Assembly (NCBI GenBank): GCA_028285755.1
Contig: JANQOQ010000010.1
Coordinates: forward strand, 62,001 to 126,000
Reading direction: 5' to 3'
From: Puniceicoccaceae bacterium
GTDB lineage: Bacteria; Verrucomicrobiota; Verrucomicrobiia; Opitutales; JAFGAQ01
Length of the DNA stretch: 64,000 nt
Numbering within the stretch: position 1 is the stretch's first letter; every line of letters starts with the position of its first letter. Below the pieces are notes generated by a model that saw only the letters and a program-made list of their open reading frames with translations, ran no database searches and was not told where the DNA came from. The translations under genes and the position numbers were made by a program. Shown here piece by piece: positions 8,613 through 18,023 of this stretch.

Positions 8613-10067
8613 ATGATGCTATTCCTTAGGTCCTCTGTCATTTTTTTTATTTTTTGCTTATTGAGCGGTAGTATATTTGCGGGTAAGTCGCCGAATATTA
8701 TCCTGATTATGACCGATGATCAGGGATGGGGACAAACCGGTTACTATAATCATCCGTTATTGAAAACCCCCAATCTGGATGCGATGGCAGCCAATGGACT
8801 GCGGCTGGATCGGTTTTATGCGGCCTCGCCGGTATGCTCACCCACGCGTGCCAGTGTTTTTACCGGAAGGTCTCCTTTAAGGACGGGTGTGATTGAGCAT
8901 GGTTATTCCCTGCGTGTTCAGGAAAAGACGATTGCCCAGGCACTGAAGGATGCCGGCTATGCTACAGGGCATTTTGGGAAATGGCACTTAAATGGGATTC
9001 GTGGACCCGGGGTACCGATGCTAGCGGATGATATGCATCATCCCGGTGTATTTGGGTTTGAAACGTGGATGACGGTAACGAATTTTTTCGATTACGATTC
9101 TTTATTTGGCTACAACGGTGAGATCGTTGAGAAAAAAGGGAGCTCATCTGAGGTGATTGTCGCGGAGTCGCTGAAGTTTATCGAAGAAACTATAAAGAAT
9201 GATAAGCCATTTTTTAGCGTAATCTGGGATGGTTCACCTCATAGCCCGTTTATCGCATCGGATGCGGATATTGCGGGTTTTGAACATCTGGATGAGGAGA
9301 GCATGCACCATTATGGGGAGATGGTAGCCTTTGACCGTGCAGTTGGGCAATTACGGGAAGGACTTCAAGAGCTAGGAGTGGCGGAGGATACACTCATTTG
9401 GTATTGCAGTGATAACGGAGGACTTGGAAACATCGAACCCGATACGGTGGGTGGACTGCGTGGAAGCAAGTCTACTATATGGGAAGGAGGGCTCAGGGTC
9501 CCTGGGATCATTGAATGGCCGGCGGGTATAGAACCGCGCATCAGCGAATATCCGAGCTCGACGATGGATATTTTCCCAACGATTGCGGAAATCGTGGGTT
9601 TGCCTGAATCGGTTTTTGTGCAGCCCCTGGATGGTAAGAGCATAAAGCCCTTGTTTGAAAGAGAGCTCGGCAAGCGTGCTACGGATATTCCTTTTTCCTT
9701 TCGCGGGAACGCGGCATTGCTCGATAACTCGATGAAACTGGTGCTTTTCGAGGGAGATTACATGCTATTTGATCTTAGGGAAGACCCCAGGGAAACGACG
9801 GATATTTCGGAGCAGAAGCCCGAGGTGTTTAAAAGGATGATCGCGCGTTATGAAAGCTGGACAGAATCAGTGGCGCTTAGCGATGTCGGCAAGGACTACC
9901 CTGAAGGCTATCTGTTGCCTTTTGCTGAGAACCGTTTCTGGATGGAAGATGATAGGTATATTCTATTCTTCGATGAATGGGAGCAGCGGCCTGAATATAA
10001 GGACTGGATCGCGCGTGGCAGGCGTGAGCTGGATATGCCTAAAGGTTGGCCGCCCTTGCGGCCCTGA
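8613..10067 (+). CDS. Secreted S1-family sulfatase (tandem copy 2)
   Basis: A 484-residue exported sulfatase, paralogous to the gene just upstream. Signal peptide about 1-23, MTDDQGWG at about 33-40, formylglycine cysteine C75 in CSPTRAS, GKWHLNG, CSDNGG, and the same C-terminal region (YPEGYLLPF, then a Phe/Trp-rich tail). Differences cluster in the middle (SPFIASDAD versus DPWLASEED near the substrate side), which may tune specificity. It ends in a 29-base convergent overlap with the FAD oxidoreductase gene on the other strand, and I see no terminator between them. Confidence 0.95.
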   Translation: MMLFLRSSVIFFIFCLLSGSIFAGKSPNIILIMTDDQGWGQTGYYNHPLLKTPNLDAMAANGLRLDRFYAASPVCSPTRASVFTGRSPLRTGVIEHGYSLRVQEKTIAQALKDAGYATGHFGKWHLNGIRGPGVPMLADDMHHPGVFGFETWMTVTNFFDYDSLFGYNGEIVEKKGSSSEVIVAESLKFIEETIKNDKPFFSVIWDGSPHSPFIASDADIAGFEHLDEESMHHYGEMVAFDRAVGQLREGLQELGVAEDTLIWYCSDNGGLGNIEPDTVGGLRGSKSTIWEGGLRVPGIIEWPAGIEPRISEYPSSTMDIFPTIAEIVGLPESVFVQPLDGKSIKPLFERELGKRATDIPFSFRGNAALLDNSMKLVLFEGDYMLFDLREDPRETTDISEQKPEVFKRMIARYESWTESVALSDVGKDYPEGYLLPFAENRFWMEDDRYILFFDEWEQRPEYKDWIARGRRELDMPKGWPPLRP

Positions 10068-11844
10068 TAAAGTCACCCCGAGTCTCGCCCTCTGCGGTTT
10101 TGAGCCCCTGGTCTTTGAGTAATTGATTCCATTTTTGGGCGAGTTCCGGGGTCATCGCAATGTCAAGCCCGGCAGCATGCCCTGGGAATGCTTCGGTATG
10201 TTGGCCCAGAATTTGGGCACCGCGAATGCGTCCAATGGGCTTTGGGTGAAGCCTCATTAGACCACCTAAGCTCGCCCACCATTGGACTGCCTGAAAATCC
10301 GGGTGGCCGGGCAGAACATCACTCACATAGGTGGTGGCAGCCCCTGAGGCATGCAGAATGCCCTGCAACTCTTTAATTTCAATGTCCTGAACGGGTAGTT
10401 GGTGTAAGACTGCCAGTGCTGCTGCGACACCTGCGGCATCTCCCATACTGGACCAGGTAGGCTCGTAGCGGAGTGCGCACATTCCAATATGTGAGGAGGA
10501 TGCGGCTACCGGAACCACCAGGTTTTCGACGCTTTTGGGCAGGATAGTACCAAAAGGGATTTCAAATGCGGGTATCGGGCTGTAAAATTCCCCGTTATGC
10601 TCCCCGATGAATAAGCCGCCCTTCCTGCCTGAGCCGTGACTGTTGATACTGTAATCCCCGATGCCGATGGAGTCGGGCTTATGGACGACTCGCGCATCAT
10701 TGCCATCGTAGAGTGTATCATTTTGAGTAAAGATGTGGCTCCCAATCATGCGGCGACCTTCGCGGATATAGAGCTGCTCGGGTAAGTGGAGGTTGTCCGT
10801 GAATTCGTCTTTGCAAAGCCCCCATTCGTTCGCTTGCTTTTTGAATTTTTCAGGGATGACCGGGTCGTTTTGCAGGAAGTAGAGCATACCTATATTGTGG
10901 TTGATATGCTTCTGGAAGAGCTCCTTACGTTCTGCGTGTGTAGCTTCGGGCCAATACTTGCTGAATTGCGGCAAAGAAAGGCGGATGAGCCCACGGCTGA
11001 CGTCGTTTACATCCCGCTTGCCGTTGGGTAGGACCGGAATCATTGTCTTATAGATTGACGATGCGGAAAGCCCGTAGATGGACTGGATGCTATTCTCGTA
11101 GAGTAATCCTAACACCGGCAGGTAGTCCTCGCGATTGTAGTCAGCCGGTCTGGGGGTGGGTGCCCTGTTTTCGGGGACATTGGTCATAGTAAGTCGGAAG
11201 TTATAGCCCATCACCTGATCATCTGCGACTTCGGGGGCAAGGCTTTCGCCATATTCGCTGTGGGCCTCTCTGCCCACCCGATAGGGAACGCCTGCAGCGG
11301 CCATCAGGTCGCCCTCGTAGGTCGCATCAATAAAGACATCCGCGTGAAGCTCGAACGCGGCGCCCACATTATTTTGAACCTTGATGGACTGAATGCGTTT
11401 TTGCGCCTCGTTAAGTTGGGCTTTGACCAGTTCGAAACGGGTTATCACTTCGATCTGCGGAAACTCTGCGATCATGTCGTTGACCAATATCTGAGCCACA
11501 TGCGGCTCAACATGCGTGCCCCGGAAGGTATCTTCTACCTGCTGCGAATCTTCTCCATATTTTTGGATGTAATAATCCAACGAGCGTTGGGTGAGTTTGT
11601 AATAAAAGCCAGTGATGGATTCGAATGAGCGAAAGTCGGGATGGTTGAGACCGTTAGTCAGCATACCGCCTATGCGTGAGTAGGGTTCCACTATTAAAAC
11701 CGAAAGCTCCTGCTCAGCGGCTTGTATCGCTGCGGCGATACCGGCGGGTGTACCGCCGTAGATGATGATATCTACGTTTTTGGCAGGAAGTAAAATGGGA
11801 ATGAGGGCGAGTGAACTGAGTAGAAGGAATTTAAATAAATTCAT
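10039..11844 (-). CDS. Exported FAD-dependent oxidoreductase (FAD_oxidored family)
   Basis: About 601 residues. A hydrophobic signal (FKFLLLSSLALIPILLPA) precedes a dinucleotide-binding fold with YGGTPAGIAAAIQAA (29-43) and GGMLTNGL, and later ATYEGDLMAAAGVPYRVGRE and SSMGDAAGVAAALA. These fit the FAD-dependent oxidoreductases (PF12831 type) common in Planctomycetes and Verrucomicrobiota and often annotated next to sulfatases and glycan enzymes. The substrate is unknown. I start at the ATG at 11844, which begins the signal peptide; the six-codon extension relies on TTG. It is transcribed downstream of the 11916-13304 sulfatase with 71 bases between. A role in oxidising a released sugar or aglycone is only an inference. 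Confidence 0.88.
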   Translation of the reverse strand: MNLFKFLLLSSLALIPILLPAKNVDIIIYGGTPAGIAAAIQAAEQELSVLIVEPYSRIGGMLTNGLNHPDFRSFESITGFYYKLTQRSLDYYIQKYGEDSQQVEDTFRGTHVEPHVAQILVNDMIAEFPQIEVITRFELVKAQLNEAQKRIQSIKVQNNVGAAFELHADVFIDATYEGDLMAAAGVPYRVGREAHSEYGESLAPEVADDQVMGYNFRLTMTNVPENRAPTPRPADYNREDYLPVLGLLYENSIQSIYGLSASSIYKTMIPVLPNGKRDVNDVSRGLIRLSLPQFSKYWPEATHAERKELFQKHINHNIGMLYFLQNDPVIPEKFKKQANEWGLCKDEFTDNLHLPEQLYIREGRRMIGSHIFTQNDTLYDGNDARVVHKPDSIGIGDYSINSHGSGRKGGLFIGEHNGEFYSPIPAFEIPFGTILPKSVENLVVPVAASSSHIGMCALRYEPTWSSMGDAAGVAAALAVLHQLPVQDIEIKELQGILHASGAATTYVSDVLPGHPDFQAVQWWASLGGLMRLHPKPIGRIRGAQILGQHTEAFPGHAAGLDIAMTPELAQKWNQLLKDQGLKTAEGETRGDFIRAARAANL

Positions 11845-11915
11845 GGTGTAATGGTAGGACAAATAGTATGCCCGTATCCACTAAATTCAAGAGATTGAAA
11901 AATGATTTTCCAGGA

Positions 11916-13304
11916 TCAGGGATTTTGGAATGTCGCTTGCCAGGAGGAGAGTTTGCCAAGGAGTTGCGATTTTATACGCTGTTGCTCAGGGCTTATGTCT
12001 ATGGACTCTGATTTGTCCTTGTTTAGATCATAGAGGAAAGTGCCGTTCGGTGTTTCGGTGATCTGGAGGCGTGAGTTGGGTTCGCGTTGGGTCACCAGGA
12101 GTTTCCAGTTTTTGGAGCGGACGGCCTGTTGGTGGCCTGTATCCCAAAAGAGGGTTTGGTGGCCGGCTGACAACAGGGAGCGGCCGTCTACTGTGGTTGG
12201 CTCGTCTATGCTTAAGATGTCGCAAATGGTAGGTAGGATATCCATAGCGCTTCGTAGCCCGGCGTCTTCTGAGCCTTGTTTAAAGTAATTCTTGTTGATT
12301 GCGATCATAGGGATGCGGATACCGCCTTCGAGGAGCGTGTATTTGCCGCCGGTGAGGGGTGCGTTTTTTGCATAGGTGACGAGCGAGCCCCCATTGTCGT
12401 TTACGAAGAAAATGATGGTGTTTTTGGTGAGTTTCAGGGATTCCAGCTTGTCGAGGAGCACGCCGATCTGTTCATCCATGAGATGAAGCTGGCCGAGATA
12501 GTAGTCACGCCCATGGGGGTGGTTCGGGTAGCTGAGCGGGGCCCGCCATTCCCAGATGTTATCTATGTGCGAGTCGTAATCTTCGAAGGCAGGGATGCCC
12601 CTGCTTTCGAGGTAATCCGGTGGCAGTTGGTGGGTGTAGTTGTGAACCGCGTTGTGCGAGAGCGTGAGAAAGAACGGGTTTTGTTGGTTGCGGTTGATGA
12701 AATCGACGGCCCTTTCGGTGAACAGCTCTGTCGTGAAGCCCTCGATATCGATCTGCTCGTTGTCCTCCCAAAGGGGTCCTACGCCGAGAAAATCCCTGCC
12801 CTGAACCTCATCCCGGTATTCCTGCTTGTGTTTAAGGTAGTGTTTGGTGCCACCGAAAAATCCAAAGAACTCGTCGAACCCATGTTCCAACGGGTGACCC
12901 CGCATACCGGCGCGGTCGTTTGCGCCGTGGTGGACTTTACCGATGTAGGCCGTTTGGTAATCTTTGGTTTTGAGGAGCTCAGCGATAGTAGGGAATTCCG
13001 GGAGACCCTCACTTTGATACCAGTAGCTGCCATTGCGTTGTTGATAGCTACCAGTGGCCAAAGCAATGCGGGAGGCATTGCAAATCGGAGAAGTCGAGTA
13101 AGCATTGGTGTAGAAGGTACCTTCCTGGGCAAGACGATCGATGTTGGGAGTTTGCACATCGTCGGAATGCCACGAAACATGTGAAACATCGGCGTAGCCG
13201 AGGTCATCCACGATAATGAGGATGATATTGGGAAGAGGATTCTGTGCTAAGAGAAATGAGTTGAGCCAACAGGGTAAGAGCCACTGAATGAAAAAGTATC
13301 GCAT
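11916..13304 (-). CDS. Secreted S1-family sulfatase with CNASR active site
   Basis: A 462-residue exported sulfatase. Signal peptide about 1-21, VDDLGYADVS metal site, formylglycine cysteine C75 in CNASRIALATGS (the CxASR variant of the CxPSR signature), and VNDNGG late in the chain. The usual GKWHLG element reads GKVHHG here. It lies 6 bases downstream of the FecR-LamG gene, so the sigma, anti-sigma and sulfatase genes form one transcription unit, with the FAD oxidoreductase after it. That link suggests this sulfatase is made with its sigma factor. The substrate is unknown. Confidence 0.93.
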   Translation of the reverse strand: MRYFFIQWLLPCWLNSFLLAQNPLPNIILIIVDDLGYADVSHVSWHSDDVQTPNIDRLAQEGTFYTNAYSTSPICNASRIALATGSYQQRNGSYWYQSEGLPEFPTIAELLKTKDYQTAYIGKVHHGANDRAGMRGHPLEHGFDEFFGFFGGTKHYLKHKQEYRDEVQGRDFLGVGPLWEDNEQIDIEGFTTELFTERAVDFINRNQQNPFFLTLSHNAVHNYTHQLPPDYLESRGIPAFEDYDSHIDNIWEWRAPLSYPNHPHGRDYYLGQLHLMDEQIGVLLDKLESLKLTKNTIIFFVNDNGGSLVTYAKNAPLTGGKYTLLEGGIRIPMIAINKNYFKQGSEDAGLRSAMDILPTICDILSIDEPTTVDGRSLLSAGHQTLFWDTGHQQAVRSKNWKLLVTQREPNSRLQITETPNGTFLYDLNKDKSESIDISPEQQRIKSQLLGKLSSWQATFQNP

Positions 13305-13310
13305 GCTGAG

Positions 13311-14906
13311 TTACTCGATTCGGTTGGTAGCCATGAGTGCTTGTATCTGCTCTTGGCTGAGCGCGACATCGAAAATATGCATTTCATCAATGCTTCCTTC
13401 GAAGAAACGGTGTTTTTGCCAGCTGGGTCCGGAGGTTTTAAAATTTGCGGAACTGCCCATGATAACCGGGAAGGAATTTTCATCCGTCTGGGTATCGATT
13501 ATGGCGATCGATTTACGCGAGGTGGTTTCGATTTCGCCATTGAGGTAGATGAGCACATTGGTTGCAAGGTTGACGTCCGGCCCCGGATAGAGCACCACGG
13601 CGACGTGGTGCCAACGGCCGTCGCGCAGGTCTGTTTGCCCAATAATTTCAGCATCTTTGGTACCCAGGCGAATGCGACCCAGGGGGCCATCTGCGATGAT
13701 GGGGTTGAGTGAAATCTGCCATGCTCTGCCAAGTTCCCAGGCTCCGTAGCCGATGATGGAGTAACCGTTTGCCTGGTTATTCTCAGGAGCTTTTACCCAA
13801 AATGCGATTGTGCGGGGATGGTTGTTTGAGATACCCCGATAGTTGGTTTGCAGGTAATCCCCCTGCCCATCAAAGGCGAGTGCATTGCCAAACACCCCGG
13901 GCACCCATTGGGGTCTATCGCCGGGAGTGTGATGATTCATGAGCTTACCTGCGTTGTCCGCCGAGCCGAGCCCCTGACTACTTACGGATGCAGCTTCCCC
14001 CTGAACTTCATCAAAGGACCATCGCAGGAAATTAGGGTTGTTTTGGCTTTCGCGATCCGGTAGCTGCCTGAGGAAGCGGGCGGGATCCGCTATCGCTGAT
14101 TTTGAGTTGTCCCCATCTACTTGGAGTGCCTGGTTTTCAGCAATCTCGGTGAATTGTTCAGTTTGTTTCGAGCGCGCTTTCACGAGGCCCTGCATAACGT
14201 GGACTTCCGTAATACCCTGTGGGTTTACGTCGACTCCGAATTGGGTGCCGAGATCAATGATCTCTGCAACCGGACTTTCAATCGTGAACCCCTGACCAGC
14301 CGGTGGCACCGTTGCGGTGGCCCTACCATAGTGCATCATGACATGCATATCATCCACGATTTCAAAAGATGTAGGGCCTTCGGCGAGCAAAACAGTGCCA
14401 TGGTTAAAACGCATTTGGGCAAAGCCGGAGGGCAATTCGAACAGACCCGGCTTTAAGCTGTCACCTACCGAGGGTAGCGTGCTCGAGTCTCTAGGGACGC
14501 CCTCGAGTGAGATGATGCGTGCGATCGCCGGACTATTTTCGGACTTTTCGGAGTACTGAAGACCGAATCCGATTACTCCTATGATCAAGGCCGCTGCAAT
14601 CGGTAAAGTCCACCGTACCCAGGATCGATTTGGTTTATTCAATTTTGCGGTTACGCTTTTAGAGAATTCAATCGTTTTCGATTCATCGAGTTCCAGACGA
14701 GCGAGTGCTTCCTGGATGAAGTCATTGCTGAGGTTCTCCGTAGGGTTTAGTGCATGGAGCGCGCGCTCGGTTTCCAGCAATGCGGCGATTTCATCCAGCA
14801 GATCCGGATTGCTACGGCATTCCTCGAGCAACTGACTGGATTCTGCCGAGGCCAGATCTCCAGTGAACAGTTTTGCGAGCAAGAAGTCTTTTTCTGCGCT
14901 TTCCAT
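13311..14906 (-). CDS. FecR-domain anti-sigma protein with C-terminal LamG domain
   Basis: A 531-residue membrane protein. The acidic N-terminus (residues 1-60) resembles the sigma-binding part of such proteins. One membrane helix lies at about 96-115 (WTLPIAAALIIGVIGFGLQY). A FecR domain at about 130-235 shows ESPVAEIIDLGTQFGVDV. A LamG/concanavalin-like beta-sandwich fills about 305-525 (LAFDGQGDYLQT, RTIAFWVKAP, RDGRWHHVAVVLYPG, FFEGSIDEMHIFD). The start ATG at 14906 is one base from the stop of the sigma gene, so translation is coupled. The LamG half would face the periplasm and could bind a glycan, letting it act as a direct carbohydrate sensor without a TonB receptor (inference). Confidence 0.9.
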   Translation of the reverse strand: MESAEKDFLLAKLFTGDLASAESSQLLEECRSNPDLLDEIAALLETERALHALNPTENLSNDFIQEALARLELDESKTIEFSKSVTAKLNKPNRSWVRWTLPIAAALIIGVIGFGLQYSEKSENSPAIARIISLEGVPRDSSTLPSVGDSLKPGLFELPSGFAQMRFNHGTVLLAEGPTSFEIVDDMHVMMHYGRATATVPPAGQGFTIESPVAEIIDLGTQFGVDVNPQGITEVHVMQGLVKARSKQTEQFTEIAENQALQVDGDNSKSAIADPARFLRQLPDRESQNNPNFLRWSFDEVQGEAASVSSQGLGSADNAGKLMNHHTPGDRPQWVPGVFGNALAFDGQGDYLQTNYRGISNNHPRTIAFWVKAPENNQANGYSIIGYGAWELGRAWQISLNPIIADGPLGRIRLGTKDAEIIGQTDLRDGRWHHVAVVLYPGPDVNLATNVLIYLNGEIETTSRKSIAIIDTQTDENSFPVIMGSSANFKTSGPSWQKHRFFEGSIDEMHIFDVALSQEQIQALMATNRIE

Positions 14907-14907
14907 G

Positions 14908-15462
14908 TCAGGCTACCTTTCCTTCTATACAAAGTTTGAGAGCATGGCGTATGCGGTGAAGCTGCATAGCGATGGCTGAGTGTTTGCGATTCGAAGTCTT
15001 ACATAACTCCTTAAGGCTCTTGCCTTTGAGGTATCGGGTATGGATGAGTGATTGGGATTCAGGATTCAGTTCCTGCATGCATAACTTCAAAGCTTCCAGT
15101 CGTTCGGCTTCTGAGCCTAAGTGTTGCCGCTTTTCGATGGTTTGGTGAATCAGTCCATCCAGTTCTTCGTTTGCTCCGATGTAGCTGGGTTTATGCTTTT
15201 TCCGATAATTTGCCAGAAGGCGAAACGCAATCCCGCGCAACCATGGACCGAGGGGTTTGGAAATATCAAAATCATTCAATTTTTTGAAAGCGGTAATGAA
15301 GGTGTCCTGGGCAAGATCCTCAGCGTCGTGGGGGTTATCAATGCGAACCAACAAGTAGGCGCGTATGCCCACATGATGCGCTTCAATCAGTTTCCCAAAC
15401 GCTTCGCGGCTGCCTTTCTGAGCATCGCTTATCCATTGGGATTCCTGAGTTTTTGCGTCCAT
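14908..15462 (-). CDS. ECF sigma factor, Rhodopirellula/Verrucomicrobium type
   Basis: A 184-residue ECF sigma factor. Region 2 (DAEDLAQDTFITAFKKL, LGPWLRGIAFRLLANYRKKH) and region 4 (LNPESQSLIHTRYLKGKSLKEL, AIAMQLHRIRHALKLCI) are clear. I begin at the ATG at 15462 (MDAKTQESQW). A longer frame would run into the start region of the divergent gene at 15549 and lacks sigma-like sequence. It is paired with the FecR-LamG protein one base downstream and with a sulfatase after that. Its promoter must lie in the 86 bases shared with the divergent orphan gene, making that gene a candidate target. Confidence 0.92.
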   Translation of the reverse strand: MDAKTQESQWISDAQKGSREAFGKLIEAHHVGIRAYLLVRIDNPHDAEDLAQDTFITAFKKLNDFDISKPLGPWLRGIAFRLLANYRKKHKPSYIGANEELDGLIHQTIEKRQHLGSEAERLEALKLCMQELNPESQSLIHTRYLKGKSLKELCKTSNRKHSAIAMQLHRIRHALKLCIEGKVA

Positions 15463-15548
15463 GTAGATATATTGTCTCGGGGTAGTATAGATTTCACATC
15501 CTGTAAATTGATTGTGATGATTTCTATTCATAAGGACAATGCTAGGGC

Positions 15549-18023
15549 ATGAAACTCTCAAAAATATTATTTTCCCTAACCTTTTGTTTTCATGTTTTGG
15601 GCACCACTCAGGCAGATGCACCCTTTGGGATCAGTGGCATCTACCCACACCTTGCTTCGTTCAACGAACACGGTGAGTGCGGGACGGGCGCAGTCGTTCC
15701 CTGGGCGGGCAAGCTGTGGATCGTAACCTATGGGCCTCATTATCCACAGGGCTCCACTGACAAGCTCTATTCGATAAGCCCTGATTTGGAAATGGAGATT
15801 TTCCCGGGATCGATCGGAGGGACACCCGCCAATCGCATGATTCATGAGGAATCAAACCAACTTTTTATCGGACCCTATGCCATCGATGGTGAGGGGAATG
15901 TGCGGGTAATCCCCTACGCGGAAATGCCCGGACGTCATACCGGGAATGCGCGACATCTGACCGACCCGGAGAATAAAATTTACTACGGGACCATGGAGGA
16001 AGGGTTTTATGAAGTCGATGTGCATAACCTAGAGGTGACTGAGTTGTATGCAGATTTACTTTACAGCGAGCGCAGAACACGCGGAACGGAGTGGAATTAC
16101 ACGGCACCGCTGGCAGGCCTGCTCGGGGCGCATGGGAAGGGCCTCTATTCCGGGCAGGGCCGCTTGATTTACAGTAATAATGGGGAGCGCGGCAGCAGCG
16201 AATACTTTTACAATCCGTTTATGACATCCGGCTCACTCGCCAGCTGGGATGGCAACGAATGGGAAACCGTAATGCGTGCACAGTTTACGGAGGTGACTGG
16301 TCCCGGAGGTATCTACGGGAATCCGAACCCGGAGACGGATCCGGTGTGGGCCGTAGGGTGGGATGCGAAATCGCTGTTGCTCATGGTGTTGGATGATGGA
16401 GAATGGCATCGCTATCGACTGGGTAAAGGCAGCCACAGCTATGATGGCGCCCATGGCTGGAATACTGAGTGGCCTCGGATTCGTGAAATTGGCGAAGATT
16501 ACTTGCTGATGACCATGCACGGTATGTTCTGGGAGTTTCCAATCACTTTTGCAGCAGACAATATAGCGGGGATCAAACCGCTCTCCAAATACCTCAAGGT
16601 GATTGGAGACTATGCAAGGTGGGGCGATAAGGTGGTTTTTGGTACTGATGATACCGCGCGCAGTGAATTTCTGAATACGCGCGCAGTGAAGGGCGAGATT
16701 GCCAGCCCGCAATCACAGTCGAACCTGTGGTTTGTGGATCCGGAGAAACTCGATCATATTGGACCTGCTGCGGCCAGTGGTGCCGTATGGTTGGATGAAG
16801 ATGTGATCGAAGATGAAAAATCGGACCGGATGCACGTCCAAGGATTTGACCGTCGGGGTATTCACTTAAGCAATGCCGGTCGAATGGATGGCGAGCTGCG
16901 AATTATGGTAGGCTTGCGTGGAAATGACTGGCGTGAGCTGGATACGGTGGAGCTCGCAGCCAATAGCTACCAATGGTATGCATTACCGGATGACCCCGAC
17001 ATTGGTTGGGTGCAACTGGTGGCTGAGGATATGCTGTTTAATGTGAGCGCGTGGTTTGAAATGAGCGAGAATGACGAGCGTGAACCTTATACAATGCCGA
17101 AGATGTTTGATGGCGTGGCGACCGTTGATGATGAGAATGCAGTGGGCGGCCTGGTGCATGCGATGAGCAATAATGCGCGCAAGCTACAGTTTGCCGTAGA
17201 TGCGGGTGATGGGGAGGGCTCCGAATCGGTTGGGTATTACCACTTGGATGCTGAGATGAATCTTAAGAAAGTCCATGCACCCGGAGCCTATGAGTGGATG
17301 CAGGAGCATGTAGCCATCCCTGAACGCCGTAATCGGGTATTTCGGATTACTGGACATTCCGTAATCTACACGCATCCGAGTCGTCAGCGCTACCGTTTCC
17401 CCAAGACACTCGAGGGCTACGATGCTGAAGGCCCCCTGGGTTGGGGCAGAATCGCTCGTGAGATTGCTACCGAGCGCGATCTTTTTCACGCCCATGGTAC
17501 CTTTTATGAGCTGCCGGCAGAGAATGCCGGAGGATTTAACCGGGTGCGCCCCGTGGCCAGTCATAATCTGCGAATTAAAGATTACTGCAGCTATCGAGGG
17601 TTGTTCGTGATGTCGGGGGTCGATATAGATGAAGAGACGGACAATCCCCACATTATTCGATCAGGCGATGGTAAGGCCGGTCTCTGGGTCGGAGCGGTCG
17701 ATGATTTATGGACGCTGGGTAAACCGGTGGGCGTGGGTGGACCCTGGTACAAAGAGGATGTGGGCGCCGGTGAGGCATCTGATGCTTATCTAATGCGGGG
17801 CTACGATGAAAAGACACTGGAACTGACCAGCAGTGATCCCACTGTGATTATAGTGCAGGTGGATATTACAGGAACGGGAGATTGGAAAAATTATAAAGAT
17901 ATCGAACTGACTGTTGGTAATCTTGAACAGGAGTATCGCTTCCCAACGGGCTTTCAGGCCTATTGGGTACGCTTTATATCCAGCCAGTCGGCAACGATCA
18001 CCACGACGCTTACTTATCAGTGA
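15549..18023 (+). CDS. Large secreted protein of unknown function, possible beta-propeller
   Basis: An 824-residue protein that I do not recognise. It has a signal peptide (about 1-23, ending TTQA-DAPF) and no membrane helix after it. The chain is rich in short segments alternating Gly/Trp/Tyr turns with beta-prone stretches (GKLWIVTYG, NKIYYGTMEEGFYEV, LASWDGNEWETVMR, RYRLGKGSHSYDGAHGW), as in beta-propellers, perhaps two in series. The C-terminal 150 residues look like a beta-sandwich. It is divergent from the sigma/FecR-LamG operon (86 bases) and converges on a sulfatase with a 7-base overlap. Being the only large non-sulfatase secreted protein in this block, it could be a new polysaccharide lyase or hydrolase, or a binding protein. 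Confidence 0.85.
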   Translation: MKLSKILFSLTFCFHVLGTTQADAPFGISGIYPHLASFNEHGECGTGAVVPWAGKLWIVTYGPHYPQGSTDKLYSISPDLEMEIFPGSIGGTPANRMIHEESNQLFIGPYAIDGEGNVRVIPYAEMPGRHTGNARHLTDPENKIYYGTMEEGFYEVDVHNLEVTELYADLLYSERRTRGTEWNYTAPLAGLLGAHGKGLYSGQGRLIYSNNGERGSSEYFYNPFMTSGSLASWDGNEWETVMRAQFTEVTGPGGIYGNPNPETDPVWAVGWDAKSLLLMVLDDGEWHRYRLGKGSHSYDGAHGWNTEWPRIREIGEDYLLMTMHGMFWEFPITFAADNIAGIKPLSKYLKVIGDYARWGDKVVFGTDDTARSEFLNTRAVKGEIASPQSQSNLWFVDPEKLDHIGPAAASGAVWLDEDVIEDEKSDRMHVQGFDRRGIHLSNAGRMDGELRIMVGLRGNDWRELDTVELAANSYQWYALPDDPDIGWVQLVAEDMLFNVSAWFEMSENDEREPYTMPKMFDGVATVDDENAVGGLVHAMSNNARKLQFAVDAGDGEGSESVGYYHLDAEMNLKKVHAPGAYEWMQEHVAIPERRNRVFRITGHSVIYTHPSRQRYRFPKTLEGYDAEGPLGWGRIAREIATERDLFHAHGTFYELPAENAGGFNRVRPVASHNLRIKDYCSYRGLFVMSGVDIDEETDNPHIIRSGDGKAGLWVGAVDDLWTLGKPVGVGGPWYKEDVGAGEASDAYLMRGYDEKTLELTSSDPTVIIVQVDITGTGDWKNYKDIELTVGNLEQEYRFPTGFQAYWVRFISSQSATITTTLTYQ

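Noticed and set aside
12276-13184. Long plus-strand open frame of 302 codons
   Set aside because: It lies wholly opposite the 11916-13304 sulfatase, whose protein has clear family motifs. The plus-strand product has no recognisable domain, so it is a shadow frame.
15463-15621. N-terminal extension of the second sigma factor
   Set aside because: The extra 53 residues are not sigma-like and overlap the start of the divergent gene at 15549.
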